The notes below the pieces were generated by a model that saw nothing but the letters and a program-made list of their open reading frames with translations, was not told where the DNA came from and made no database searches. From NCBI GenBank assembly GCA_946479035.1, contig CAMLDW010000011.1, positions 1 through 58,520 of the forward strand: 58,520 nt of DNA, written 5' to 3'. Position 1 is the stretch's first letter. Every line of letters starts with the position of its first letter. A program made the translations under genes and the position numbers. Origin of the DNA: an uncultured Chthonomonadaceae bacterium. Lineage in GTDB: Bacteria > Armatimonadota > Fimbriimonadia > Fimbriimonadales > Fimbriimonadaceae. Shown here in pieces: positions 8,492 to 16,917 of this stretch.

Positions 8492-9040
8492 TCAGTCGAG
8501 AGCCTGGCCGGAGATGTCTTTGAGCTGGCCGGTCAGGATCAGCACGAAGTCAATGATCGACCAAACGCCAGTGACGATCGCGCCCGCGCCGCAGCAGAAG
8601 AAGCTGCCGACCATCGTGATCGAGAGCATCGTTATCCCGATCCCGGTGTAGCCCAGATAGAAGCGGTGGATCCCGAGGCTGCCAAGGAAGAACGCGAACA
8701 ACGCTGCGGCGAGCTTGCTCTTACTCTGCGCCGGATACGCGCTATAAGGCGTGCTGGTCGGTCTCGGATAGGTGGATGGGCCGGGCGGGCTCGCGAACGG
8801 GTTGTACTGGCCGGGGGTCTGCGCCTGGGCGGAGCCGGGCTGTGCAGGCTGCGAACGGAACGCGGCTGAAAAGTGGTGCTGGAGCCCGGGCAGGTCGCGC
8901 GCGAGGGTCTGCAGGTTGCTGCCCTGCTCGACGAGCACGGTGTCGGCGACTATCCGGCCTTCTGACGCCCACTGGTTGAGCGTCGATAGGTCTGCAGGGC
9001 CGTAGAACTTGCCGTCGGTGCCTTTGACGACGTAGGTCAG
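8492..9040 (-). CDS. GYF_2-TM2 membrane protein, probable CTG start
   Basis: This 182-residue protein has three parts. Residues 1-52 form a GYF_2-like domain (YVVKGTDGKFYGPADLS, LNQWASEG). A Pro/Gln/Ser/Tyr-rich linker follows. Residues 108-175 form a TM2 domain with FFLGSLGIHRFYLGY and two hydrophobic hairpins. The first conventional start, GTG at 8938, would cut the GYF domain in half. The frame continues upstream without ATG, GTG or TTG to a CTG at 9040, preceded by AGGAGG at an 8-base spacing. That CTG aligns with the ATG of the GYF paralogue at 50713-51216. Function is unknown; GYF_2-TM2 proteins are membrane proteins probably mediating protein interactions. Confidence 0.8.
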   Translation of the reverse strand: MTYVVKGTDGKFYGPADLSTLNQWASEGRIVADTVLVEQGSNLQTLARDLPGLQHHFSAAFRSQPAQPGSAQAQTPGQYNPFASPPGPSTYPRPTSTPYSAYPAQSKSKLAAALFAFFLGSLGIHRFYLGYTGIGITMLSITMVGSFFCCGAGAIVTGVWSIIDFVLILTGQLKDISGQALD

Positions 9041-9048
9041 GTCGAGTT

Positions 9049-9054
9049 CCTCCT
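9049..9054 (-). promoter_or_regulatory. Ribosome binding site for the CTG start of the GYF_2-TM2 gene
   Basis: AGGAGG on the minus strand ends 8 bases before the CTG at 9040-9038. It is one of the strongest Shine-Dalgarno sequences in the window and is the main reason to accept CTG as initiator. Confidence 0.65.
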
Positions 9055-9103
9055 CTCCGCGTGTGTGATACCTTGTCGGCCCAGGGACGGAGCGACGCTG
9101 AGT

Positions 9104-9109
9104 TACAAT
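9104..9109 (+). promoter_or_regulatory. -10 element of the esterase gene
   Basis: TACAAT lies eight bases before a TTG codon at 9118, in the same arrangement as other probable leaderless genes here. Confidence 0.55.
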
Positions 9110-9117
9110 CGTCGGAG

Positions 9118-9867
9118 TTGACTGTCTATTCGAACGAGGAGTACGCGCGGCCGGACGGGATTCCGCTGCAGTTCGACCTCTACCACCCTGGCGGCGAATC
9201 GGTGCCGCTCGTCGTGTTCTTGCACGGCGGCGGATGGATCAGCGGCGACCGGACGATGTTCACCGAAGAGGCGGAGTGGTTCTGTTCGCAGGGGTTCGCT
9301 GCGGCGACGATCGACTATAGGCTGGCGCCTCTCTACCCCTTCCCTGCGGCGGTGCTGGACGTGCAAGAGTTCTTGCGGTTCATCCGTTCGTCTTCGCTGG
9401 GAACCGATCCGCGGCGGATCGCAGCGTTCGGCAACAGCGCCGGCGGGCACCTGGCTGCGATGCTGGGAGTCGGGTACGCGGGCGGGCCGACGGTAGACGC
9501 GGTGGTCGATGTGTGCGGGATCACCGACGTTCGAAACCCGGACTCGTCGCAGTTCCCGATCTCAATGAGCTTCGTCGAACAGTTTCTGGGAGGGCCCTAC
9601 CCTGGCCGTGAAGGGCTCTATGCCGAGGCGAGCCCGGTCGCTCTCGTCCGAGGCAAGTGCTGCCCGTTCATAATCATCCACGGCGCTCAGGACGACGTCG
9701 TGCCGGTGGCGCAGTCGAGGTCGCTGTACGATGCGCTGCGTTCCTACGGTGGCGAGGCGCGGTTGATCGAGCTGGAGGGCGAGGGGCACTCTTTCAGCCT
9801 CGACGCGTGGGACCTCGTGCGAGAAGAGAGCGTCGCGTTCTTGAAAGGAGCCTTCGATGAAAGCTGA
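9118..9867 (+). CDS. Alpha/beta-hydrolase esterase/lipase
   Basis: This 249-residue protein belongs to the hormone-sensitive-lipase/BD-FAE-like branch of alpha/beta hydrolases. It shows HGGGW (oxyanion hole), GNSAGGH (nucleophile Ser), HGAQDDVVP (Asp) and GEGHSF (His). It probably hydrolyses small carboxylic esters in the cytoplasm; no signal peptide is seen. I place the start at TTG 9118, right after a TACAAT element, rather than at 9061 where the added residues are not conserved in character. Its end overlaps the threonine aldolase gene by 11 bases, so the two are probably cotranscribed. Confidence 0.88.
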   Translation: MTVYSNEEYARPDGIPLQFDLYHPGGESVPLVVFLHGGGWISGDRTMFTEEAEWFCSQGFAAATIDYRLAPLYPFPAAVLDVQEFLRFIRSSSLGTDPRRIAAFGNSAGGHLAAMLGVGYAGGPTVDAVVDVCGITDVRNPDSSQFPISMSFVEQFLGGPYPGREGLYAEASPVALVRGKCCPFIIIHGAQDDVVPVAQSRSLYDALRSYGGEARLIELEGEGHSFSLDAWDLVREESVAFLKGAFDES

Positions 9868-10894
9868 CCTGCGGTCCGATACGATCACCAAGCCGACGCC
9901 AGAGATGTACGCGGCGATGGCGAGCGCAGAGCTGGGCGACGACGTGCTCGGCGACGAGCCGACGGTCAATAAGCTCGAGGAGCTCGCGGCCGCACGCACT
10001 GGAAAAGAGGCAGGGCTGTTCGTGCCGAGCGGGACGATGGGAAACCAGGTCGCGCTGGCGACCCACACCAAGCCCGGCGACAGCGTGCTCTTCGAGGACG
10101 AGGCACACATGGTGTACTACGAGGCCGCAGCGCCGGCCGTCATCGCCCGCGTTTTGGTCCGCTCGATCAGGGCCGTGGACGGCGTGATCGACCCGAGCGA
10201 GATCGAGAAGCGCGTGATGCGGCGCGATGAGCACACGCCCGGGACGACGCTGCTATGCCTGGAGAACACGCACAACCGGTGCGGCGGCGCGGTGACGCCG
10301 GTGGGGCACCACAAGGAGTACAGACGAGTCGCGGATTTGCTCGGCCTGCGCGTGCACTTGGACGGCGCGCGCGTTTTCAACGCCTCGGTCGCGCTGGGGG
10401 TGGACGTTGGCGAGATCACGTCGCAAGTGGACACGGTGAGCTTTTGCTTGAGCAAGGGGCTCTCTGCCCCTGTGGGCTCGGTGCTGTGCGGTCCCGCGGA
10501 GTTCATCAAGGAGGCGCGGTTCTGGCGCAAGCGCCTTGGCGGCGGGATGCGGCAGGCAGGGATCCTTGCGGCGTGCGGGATCGTGGCGCTGGAGACGATG
10601 GTGGACCGGCTCGCCGACGATCACAGGCGCGCGGCGCGGCTGGCGGCCGCGTGCGCGGAGATGCCGGGGCTCTCGCCGCTTCTTGCTCAGACGAACATCT
10701 TGATCATCGAGACGGCGGCGCCTGCGCTCGACTGGCAGCACCGGTTGGAATCGAAGAACGTGTTCAGTTTCGCGATCGGGCCGAACAGGCTACGGCTCGT
10801 CACGCACAAGGACGTGGGCGACGCGGAGGTCGCGTACGCAATCGACAAGCTGGCAGAGTCAGCGCGCGAGCTGAGTGAGGCCGGCGTCGGCTAG
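9857..10894 (+). CDS. ltaE: Low-specificity L-threonine aldolase
   Basis: This 345-residue PLP enzyme of the beta-eliminating lyase family cleaves L-threonine or allo-threonine to glycine and acetaldehyde. It opens with DLRSDTITKPTPEM. PSGTMGNQVA is the phosphate region, His84 stacks on the ring, HLDGAR (Asp169) holds the pyridine nitrogen and SFCLSKGL carries the Schiff-base Lys200. AAAGGAG lies six bases before the ATG. Its 3' end overlaps the convergent nuclease gene by 36 bases. Related aldolases acting on phenylserine cannot be excluded. Confidence 0.93.
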   Translation: MKADLRSDTITKPTPEMYAAMASAELGDDVLGDEPTVNKLEELAAARTGKEAGLFVPSGTMGNQVALATHTKPGDSVLFEDEAHMVYYEAAAPAVIARVLVRSIRAVDGVIDPSEIEKRVMRRDEHTPGTTLLCLENTHNRCGGAVTPVGHHKEYRRVADLLGLRVHLDGARVFNASVALGVDVGEITSQVDTVSFCLSKGLSAPVGSVLCGPAEFIKEARFWRKRLGGGMRQAGILAACGIVALETMVDRLADDHRRAARLAAACAEMPGLSPLLAQTNILIIETAAPALDWQHRLESKNVFSFAIGPNRLRLVTHKDVGDAEVAYAIDKLAESARELSEAGVG

Positions 10895-11629
10895 GGTCGC
10901 GCTGCGCAGCCTCTCGAACGCGATCTCGGCGAGTGCCTCGAGGTTTACGACGTCTTCCCTGTTGTACTCGACGAGCGTTTTCAGCGACTTTTCGCGCCCC
11001 TCTTGGTACTCGCGCCAAAGCCGCACGGCGTCCCATCCGGAAAGGCCGTCGGTCTCTGCTCCGCGCGCGATCCCGAGCTGCTTCTCGATCTTTTTTAGCC
11101 CGCCACGGTAGCCGACGCGCTTGAGCGCATGGCAGAGGTCGAGGTGCAGGTGGTCGAACTTGACGCGCGGGAACGCTCGGCGGAGCATGGGAACGTCGAA
11201 CCCTGTCCCGAAGAACGTGACGATCATCGAGTACTTCGCAATGACTTCGGGGAACTCGTCTAGGTCGACGCCGTTGACGAGGCAGGTGAAGTCTGCGCCG
11301 TCGTAGAGCCCGACCATCGTGACCGACTCGCCAGATTGGCCGCCGTCGGTCTCGATGTCGAGATAGACGGCCTTGTTGCGGAACTCGGGCCAAGCGCGCC
11401 AGGCTTCGCGCGTACCAAGCGTCTGCGCGAAGAACCTATGGTCGCACTTTTTGAGTTGCTCGACGGAGTTGCGGACGTAGTTCTCAAAGTAGCGCGCGTC
11501 GGTGCCGAGCGTGGAAAACGCGCCCGGGTTGCGCAGGTACGTGTGCCAAGTGAGACAGCCCTGTTTCCACAGTGCTCGCTCAGTGTGCTCTCCAACGCCG
11601 GGAATGTGGCAGAAAGTGCTTTCGAGCAA
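10859..11629 (-). CDS. YprB-like RNase H-fold (DnaQ-like) nuclease
   Basis: This 256-residue protein opens with a short helix-hairpin-helix-like stretch (IPGVGEHTERALWKQG). It continues as an RNase_H_2/YprB exonuclease domain. Acidic residues typical of DEDD exonucleases are visible: DIETDG (Asp/Glu), FFGTGFDVPML, HLDLCH and YNREDVVNL. It probably degrades DNA or RNA 3' ends, but the substrate is unknown. The gene runs convergent to ltaE and overlaps its last 36 bases. It is followed upstream by a secreted-protein gene only five bases away, so both may share a transcript. Confidence 0.82.
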   Translation of the reverse strand: MLESTFCHIPGVGEHTERALWKQGCLTWHTYLRNPGAFSTLGTDARYFENYVRNSVEQLKKCDHRFFAQTLGTREAWRAWPEFRNKAVYLDIETDGGQSGESVTMVGLYDGADFTCLVNGVDLDEFPEVIAKYSMIVTFFGTGFDVPMLRRAFPRVKFDHLHLDLCHALKRVGYRGGLKKIEKQLGIARGAETDGLSGWDAVRLWREYQEGREKSLKTLVEYNREDVVNLEALAEIAFERLRSATLADAGLTQLAR

Positions 11630-11634
11630 GGCGG

Positions 11635-12183
11635 CTAGTTCCCGCCCGAGCCCCTCTTGGTCGGCTTGACGTCCGGCGAGATGCCGACGCCCTGCTCAGG
11701 AAGCGGAAGCGTGATCAGCGAGTTCGGCCACACGCCCTTGTCATCAGGGTCGTTGTACCAATACTCTCCTGTCTTGAGGTCTTTGTCGAACTCCGCGATG
11801 ATGCGGATGATCCCGCTGCCGAACCACGTGGCGTTCAAGTCGGTGCCGAACCATTGTGCGGCGCGCCACTGGCCCTCCAGGACGATCCGGCCCGTGCCGT
11901 GGTAGACGGTGCGGCCCATGCCTTCGTACTCCTTGGTGAGGCTCCCGTCGGTCGTCAGATCGCCTTTGAGCCCGCTGACGAGGAAGGTGCCGGTAAAGCT
12001 GGCGTCGAGGCGGCCTTCGCCGGGCAGGATCTTGAAGCTGCCTAAGTGGGTGTTGAGGTGCAGGGTGCCATAGCCTGGCTTGTCGCCGAACCTGCCCATC
12101 TGTTCCGGCGCGGCCTTTTGGGCTAGTGCGGGGCCGACGATGGCCGTCAAGATTCCTAGGGTCAGGGCTGCGGGTCTCAACAT
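11635..12183 (-). CDS. Secreted protein of unknown function
   Basis: This 182-residue protein has a clear signal peptide (residues 1-21, ending PALAQ). The mature part is rich in Gly and aromatic residues with regular beta-strand periodicity and no Cys. I recognise no family. The pattern of alternating strands (SFTGTFLVSG, GMGRTVYHGTGRIVLEG) suggests a small beta-sandwich or barrel. A TAGAAT element at 12211-12216 (minus strand) and AAGGA before the ATG give a leader of about 20 bases. Confidence 0.7.
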   Translation of the reverse strand: MLRPAALTLGILTAIVGPALAQKAAPEQMGRFGDKPGYGTLHLNTHLGSFKILPGEGRLDASFTGTFLVSGLKGDLTTDGSLTKEYEGMGRTVYHGTGRIVLEGQWRAAQWFGTDLNATWFGSGIIRIIAEFDKDLKTGEYWYNDPDDKGVWPNSLITLPLPEQGVGISPDVKPTKRGSGGN

Positions 12184-12352
12184 GGGGTCCTTACGGCTCC
12201 GAAGGGCCAGATTCTATCCGAATCCGGCGGCGGGCCCACAGGTTCCTAACAAGGTGCGTGCCAGCGAGGTTCCTTTCCGCTTGGCGGGAACGTCCCGGGC
12301 GCGCCGCCGCGTCCTGTGCTGTAGGGCGTACAATGGCCTCGGGAAGTCTGAA

Positions 12353-12727
12353 ATGAAACCTGGCTCGATCGTAGCTTTGGCACTGACGGTGGTCGGACTG
12401 TGCGCGGTGGTCTTCGCGTTCGTAAAGAACTCCAGCCCCTATGTGACGATCGCCCAGGCGCGAGAGTCGGGCCAGTCGAGCGTCCACCTGGCTGGCGACA
12501 TCGACAAGAGCTCCCTCGTGGTCGGCGTCGACACAACCTCCTTTCGCTTGACCGATGAAACGGGCACGACGACTTTGGTCGTGTACGAGGGCGGCCCTCC
12601 GGCGAACATGGGGGACGCGACGAAGGTGGTCGCGATCGGCTCGATGCAGGGGGACCATTTCTTGGCGCACAAGCTGCTCTTGAAATGCCCGTCTAAGTAC
12701 GAGACGAAGGTCAAGCCGAAGTTGTGA
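12353..12727 (+). CDS. ccmE: Cytochrome c maturation protein CcmE, CxxxY variant
   Basis: CcmE is the periplasmic heme chaperone of System I cytochrome c maturation. This 124-residue form has one N-terminal membrane anchor (about residues 6-25) and an OB-fold domain. Classical CcmE binds heme through a His in the motif HxxxY. Here the equivalent place reads KCPSKY, so Cys112 replaces the His (CxxxY), as known for the variant Ccm systems of Desulfovibrio and archaea. A TACAAT element lies at 12329-12334. The stop overlaps the ccmF GTG start by four bases. Confidence 0.9.
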   Translation: MKPGSIVALALTVVGLCAVVFAFVKNSSPYVTIAQARESGQSSVHLAGDIDKSSLVVGVDTTSFRLTDETGTTTLVVYEGGPPANMGDATKVVAIGSMQGDHFLAHKLLLKCPSKYETKVKPKL

Positions 12728-15075
12728 AGCCTCTCGTCGCGGAACCTTGGTCGTTGGCGATCGGAGCCGCGGGAAACGGGTTCGTGTGGCTGGCAGTGGC
12801 GCTGTGCGCGGTCGCTGCGGCGCTGTACTTAGTCCCTCGCAGTGCGAGGTTGCACCGCTTTGCTCAATGGAGCTTCACTTGCGGCGCGCTCTGCTTCTTC
12901 GGGGCGTTTGCCTGCCTCCTCACACTGTTCATCAAGCACCAGTACGAGTTCGAGTACGTGTGGCGGCACTCAGCCAACGACCACCAGCTTCAGTACTTGG
13001 TGGCGGGTGTGTGGTCCGGTCAAGAAGGTTCGTTCCTCCTGTGGGGGCTGATGGCGGGGCTCGCCGGAATCCTGGCTGTGCGCGGGACAGGGGAGTACCG
13101 GCGGTGGTTCACCGTGGTGTACTCCGTGTTCCTGGCCGGGATCGCGGCAATCCTCTTGCGCGTTTCGCCTTTCGTCTTGATCCCGCTCTTTGGTGGGCAG
13201 CACTTGATCCCGCCCGACGGGCAGGGGATGGTGCCGTCGCTGCTCAACTATTGGGTCGTGATCCATCCGCCGACGATCTTTTTCGGGTTTGGGACGCTGA
13301 CTGTTCTGTTCGCGTATGCGTTCTCCGCGGTACTGAGCGGCGACGTTGTGAACTGGATCCCGCGCGTGCGGCCGTGGGCGCTCGTCTCGCTGGCGGTTGT
13401 GGGACTCGGGCTGTGCATGGGCGGTCTGTGGGCTTATGAGACGCTCGGTTGGGGCGGTTTTTGGATGTGGGACCCGGTCGAGAACACGAGCTTCGTGCCT
13501 TGGTGCGGGGTCGTGGCGTTCGTGCACGGCATGTTCGTGCAGCAGGCTCGGCAGAAGTGGCACATGGCGAACGTGATCTTTGGCGCGCTGCCTTTCTTGC
13601 TCTTCAGCTACGGGACTTTCTTGACTCGGTCGGGCGTGCTGGGCGACTCCAGCGTGCACAACTTCGTGAGCATCGATCCGATAGCGAAGAACCTTCTAAT
13701 CGGGATCATCGCTATTTGTCTAGTTTCGTTCACGCTCGCGCTCGCCATGCTCTGGGGCAGGGCACGGGCGCGGTTGCCGGAAAGGAAAGATGTCCCGTTC
13801 GCCTTGCTCGGTCGCGAGTCGTTTTACTCGGCGGCGATTTGGCTCGTGTTCGGCTTCGCGTTCGTCACCGCGCTTGGAATGAGCTACCCGTTCCTCCTGA
13901 CCTCGCTTGGCAAGTCGGCCAAGGTCGTCGAGGAGGGGTTGTATCACCAGGTGCTCGGGTGGATGTTCCCGCCATTGATGCTCTTGATGGCGGTCGCGCC
14001 GTTCTTGACGTGGAAGGGGCTGACCTTCCGCGAGATGTTCTCGCGCATCACGAACTCGCTCGCGATCGCGGTCGGGCTTGTGGGCGTGATGCTGATGTGG
14101 CTGAAGTCGCCTGGCTTCCAGGCGCCCGGGCCCGAAGAGACAATCGACATCATGGGGCTCCACGCGCCGTTCAAGGTCACGTGGGTGCTGTTCTTGTCGG
14201 GGCTGTGCATGTTTGTGGCGGTCGCCTCGTTCTGGCGGATGATAGAGGCGTTCAAGAAGTCGAAGCAGACGGTAGGTGCGATGCTCGCGCACTTCGGCGT
14301 TTCCGTCACGCTTCTCGGGCTCATCTTTTCGCGCGGGTTCGAGCAGAGCAAGATCGTGCTGCTCCACCCGAGCGAGAGGCCGAGCGTGTTCGGCCTGAAA
14401 CTGGTGAACGAAGGGCAGACATCGCAGTTCACGGACCGCGGCAACAAGATCCTGATCCGGGCGAGCGGCGACCGCGCCGAGTTCGTCGCCGAGCCGACGC
14501 TGTACTACTTTCCGAACGCGAGTGGCGAGCTGACGCCGATGCAGTGGCCGTCGATCCAGCACACGGGGCTCGTCGACTACTACTTTGCGATCTCGGAGCC
14601 TGAATTCGACGCGACGAATCCGACGCTCTTTCCTCTCAGCCCCGACCCGAGCAACCCGACTACGCGCGCGCACACGGACGTCGTGCTGCTCTACAACGGC
14701 TACGAGGTCCAAGGGAGCCTCTTGACGGACGACTCTTCAAAGCTGATCGCCAAGATGACCGCGGTCACGTCCGAGGCGAGCTACGACATCGAGCCGATGG
14801 TGATCGTGCGCAAGGGCGAGCAACCGCTGCAAGTGCCGGCTCAGATCGGCGACGAGTACGACGTCTACCTGGACACGATGAACCCGCAGACCCACGACAT
14901 CACCGTGCAGCTCAAGTACCGCCATGCGGCCTATCCGCTGCAGGTGTTCTTCAAACCTTTGACCGTGTTCGTATGGCTCGGGATCGGTATTATGACCCTG
15001 GGCGGGCTGATGACGGCGTACGTGCGACGTAAGGAAAGATCGGGGGCGAGCCGAGAACAGGGCGATGCTTCTTAA
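12724..15075 (+). CDS. ccmF: Cytochrome c heme lyase subunit CcmF
   Basis: CcmF is the large membrane protein that transfers heme from CcmE to apocytochrome c at the outer face of the inner membrane. The 783-residue length is high in the family range. It has about 14-15 hydrophobic segments and a WWD-type heme-binding signature (WGGFWMWDPVENTSFVPW, about residues 241-258). A periplasmic domain near residues 535-750 precedes the last membrane helix. The start is GTG overlapping the ccmE stop. CcmA-D, G and H are not in the window. Confidence 0.95.
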   Translation: MKPLVAEPWSLAIGAAGNGFVWLAVALCAVAAALYLVPRSARLHRFAQWSFTCGALCFFGAFACLLTLFIKHQYEFEYVWRHSANDHQLQYLVAGVWSGQEGSFLLWGLMAGLAGILAVRGTGEYRRWFTVVYSVFLAGIAAILLRVSPFVLIPLFGGQHLIPPDGQGMVPSLLNYWVVIHPPTIFFGFGTLTVLFAYAFSAVLSGDVVNWIPRVRPWALVSLAVVGLGLCMGGLWAYETLGWGGFWMWDPVENTSFVPWCGVVAFVHGMFVQQARQKWHMANVIFGALPFLLFSYGTFLTRSGVLGDSSVHNFVSIDPIAKNLLIGIIAICLVSFTLALAMLWGRARARLPERKDVPFALLGRESFYSAAIWLVFGFAFVTALGMSYPFLLTSLGKSAKVVEEGLYHQVLGWMFPPLMLLMAVAPFLTWKGLTFREMFSRITNSLAIAVGLVGVMLMWLKSPGFQAPGPEETIDIMGLHAPFKVTWVLFLSGLCMFVAVASFWRMIEAFKKSKQTVGAMLAHFGVSVTLLGLIFSRGFEQSKIVLLHPSERPSVFGLKLVNEGQTSQFTDRGNKILIRASGDRAEFVAEPTLYYFPNASGELTPMQWPSIQHTGLVDYYFAISEPEFDATNPTLFPLSPDPSNPTTRAHTDVVLLYNGYEVQGSLLTDDSSKLIAKMTAVTSEASYDIEPMVIVRKGEQPLQVPAQIGDEYDVYLDTMNPQTHDITVQLKYRHAAYPLQVFFKPLTVFVWLGIGIMTLGGLMTAYVRRKERSGASREQGDAS

Positions 15076-15427
15076 GCAGGTCTTGAAGTCCAAGATCCAT
15101 CTGGCGCGGGTGACGTACGCCAACCCGGAGTACGTCGGCAGCATCGAGGTCGACGGTGACCTTTTGCGCCGCGTGGAGATCGAGGACGGCGAGCTGGTGC
15201 ACGTGTGGGCGGTCGACCACGCGTCGCGCATCCAGACGTACGCGTTCGCTGGGCCAAAGGGCGTGGTCGGGATGAACGGCGGCGCGGCGCGCCTCTTCTC
15301 GCCGGGTGACCGGGTCGTGATCGCCGCGTTCGCACTGACCGACGAGAGGGTCGTGCCCAAGATGGTGATGCTGGACGAGGAGAACAGGGTTGTCAGAGAG
15401 CTCGAACCGTTCACGGTCCTCGGTTGA
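15065..15427 (+). CDS. panD: Aspartate 1-decarboxylase
   Basis: PanD makes beta-alanine from L-aspartate for pantothenate and CoA synthesis. The 120-residue proenzyme cleaves itself between Gly24 and Ser25 to form the pyruvoyl cofactor; this YVGSIEVD site is intact. The GAARLFSPGD and conserved NGGAA segments are also present. It overlaps ccmF by 11 bases and pyrE by 38, so expression is probably coupled to both, although the pathways are unrelated. Confidence 0.96.
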   Translation: MLLKQVLKSKIHLARVTYANPEYVGSIEVDGDLLRRVEIEDGELVHVWAVDHASRIQTYAFAGPKGVVGMNGGAARLFSPGDRVVIAAFALTDERVVPKMVMLDEENRVVRELEPFTVLG

Positions 15428-15977
15428 CCTCGGTCGGCTGCTCGAAGAGAGCGGCGCGGTCCTGCACGGGCACTTCCTGTTGTCTTCCGGGCGCCACTCC
15501 GACGTCTATTTCGAGAAGTTCCGCGTGCTGACACAGCCTCGGGTCCTTTCGGCGCTCTGCGCCGAGATCGCGGGGCACTTTTCCGGTGTTGACTTCGTGG
15601 CCGGGCCGACGACGGGCGGGATCGTCATCGCGTTCGAGGTCGCCCGGCAGATGGGCGTCTCGGCCGCGTACGCGGAAGACGAGGGCGGGACGAAGAAGCT
15701 CCGCCGCGGGCAGACGCTGCCGGCGGGCGCGCGCGTGCTGGTCGTGGACGACGTGCTGACGACGGGGCTCTCGGTGAGAGAGACGATCGCTGCGGTGACG
15801 AGCGCGGGCGGAGTCGTGGCGGGGGTCGGCGTCTTGATCGACCGCGCTTCGGAGCCGATCGATTTCGGGTGCGAGCTGTTCGCTTCCTACAAGGTCGAGG
15901 CGCAGTCGTGGACAGCTAACGATGTGCCGGACTGGCTGGCCGCGATTCCCCTTACGAAGCCCGGGACCCGCAAATAG
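15390..15977 (+). CDS. pyrE: Orotate phosphoribosyltransferase
   Basis: PyrE joins orotate and PRPP to give OMP in pyrimidine synthesis. Visible marks are LLSSGRHSDVYFEK at the N-terminus, the PRPP-binding loop RVLVVDDVLTTGLSV (about residues 115-129) and GPTTGGIVIA. The 195-residue length is usual. No ATG fits; the TTG at 15390, inside panD, has GAGGAG seven bases upstream and is taken as the start. The gene ends seven bases before the stop of a convergent kinase gene. Confidence 0.94.
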   Translation: MSESSNRSRSSVDLGRLLEESGAVLHGHFLLSSGRHSDVYFEKFRVLTQPRVLSALCAEIAGHFSGVDFVAGPTTGGIVIAFEVARQMGVSAAYAEDEGGTKKLRRGQTLPAGARVLVVDDVLTTGLSVRETIAAVTSAGGVVAGVGVLIDRASEPIDFGCELFASYKVEAQSWTANDVPDWLAAIPLTKPGTRK

Positions 15978-15983
15978 CCCCGT

Positions 15984-16877
15984 TCACGGCACGACGATCT
16001 TGAGCGCGCCCGGACGCACACGCACAGTGATCGGCAGCGTGCCACGAACGTCGCCGTCGATGTGGAACGGCGTCGGCGAGTCTGCTTCAAGACGGACCGA
16101 CCTACAGCGGCGCGCCGTGACCTTCTTGTGCGAGGTGTGCGTGCCTTTGAACACTCGGGCGAGCACGACCGGTAGTTCCGCAGCGTTGATGCCGCTCCCC
16201 CACACGGCGTCGAGCATTCCGTCGTCGATCACCGCGTCTGGCAGGATCTTCATCCCGCTTCCATAGTAGCCCGCGACCCCGACGGCGACTAGAAGCGTGC
16301 CAGGCACGGCCAGGGGCGGCTCGTCATCGATCGCGACCGTCACGGTCGAACGCCTGTAGCGGGCAAAGGCGCCGAGCACGGCGGCGACGTAGCGGGGGGT
16401 CGGCCCGAGGCGCGCCAGCAAACCCCGCGCAGCTGCGATCCGGCGAGCCACTTCGGCGTCGAAGCCTGCGCCGAGCACGTTCACGCAATAACCGTGGCCC
16501 TCGACCTCTGCCAGATCGGACGAGACGACCCGTCCACCGAGCGCGAGGGACCACGCTTCGGACGGAGCCGGCGGGACCCGGACCGTGCGCACCCAGTCGT
16601 TGCCCGTCCCGCAAGGCACGACTGCGAGCGCGGTCGGAGTGAACGCGAGCCCGTTTGCGACCTCACTGATCGTGCCGTCTCCACCGACCGCGACGACGCG
16701 TGCCGCACCGCGCTCTGCCAGCGAGCGGGCGATCTCGACCGCGTGACCAGGTCGCTCCGTCTCGTGGACGCTGGCCCCGTCCCGCAAGGCGAGCGCGACG
16801 ACCGCCTCGCGAACGGCAGAAGACTTCCCGCTGCGGCTCGCAGGGTTCACGATCACGGCGACGCGCTCAGCGGCCAC
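15984..16877 (-). CDS. Diacylglycerol kinase family lipid kinase
   Basis: This 297-residue protein has the DAGK catalytic fold: NPASRSGK near the start, the ATP-binding GGDGT motif (residues 73-77) and PCGTGND at about 97-103. It then follows the DgkB/YegS type C-terminal beta-domain ending in FHIDGDVRG. It phosphorylates diacylglycerol, sphingoid or a related lipid at the membrane face; the substrate is not readable. The start is GTG, five bases after a CATAAT element, without a Shine-Dalgarno sequence. Confidence 0.88.
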   Translation of the reverse strand: MAAERVAVIVNPASRSGKSSAVREAVVALALRDGASVHETERPGHAVEIARSLAERGAARVVAVGGDGTISEVANGLAFTPTALAVVPCGTGNDWVRTVRVPPAPSEAWSLALGGRVVSSDLAEVEGHGYCVNVLGAGFDAEVARRIAAARGLLARLGPTPRYVAAVLGAFARYRRSTVTVAIDDEPPLAVPGTLLVAVGVAGYYGSGMKILPDAVIDDGMLDAVWGSGINAAELPVVLARVFKGTHTSHKKVTARRCRSVRLEADSPTPFHIDGDVRGTLPITVRVRPGALKIVVP

Positions 16878-16882
16878 AAGGG

Positions 16883-16888
16883 ATTATG
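16883..16888 (-). promoter_or_regulatory. -10 element, leaderless promoter of the lipid kinase gene
   Basis: CATAAT on the minus strand is followed by five bases and the GTG at 16877. It faces the TAACCT element of the divergent gene 17 bases away. Confidence 0.6.
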
Positions 16889-16905
16889 AGCGGAGACGTC
16901 GCGGG

Positions 16906-16911
16906 TAACCT
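16906..16911 (+). promoter_or_regulatory. -10 element, leaderless promoter of the small divergent gene
   Basis: TAACCT is followed by six bases and the ATG at 16918. The whole divergent spacer is 40 bases. Confidence 0.5.
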
Positions 16912-16917
16912 ACTTCC

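Noticed and set aside
13449..14603. A 384-codon frame overlapping ccmF in another frame
   Set aside because: Arg/Ala/Val-rich shadow of ccmF; no domain or start signal.
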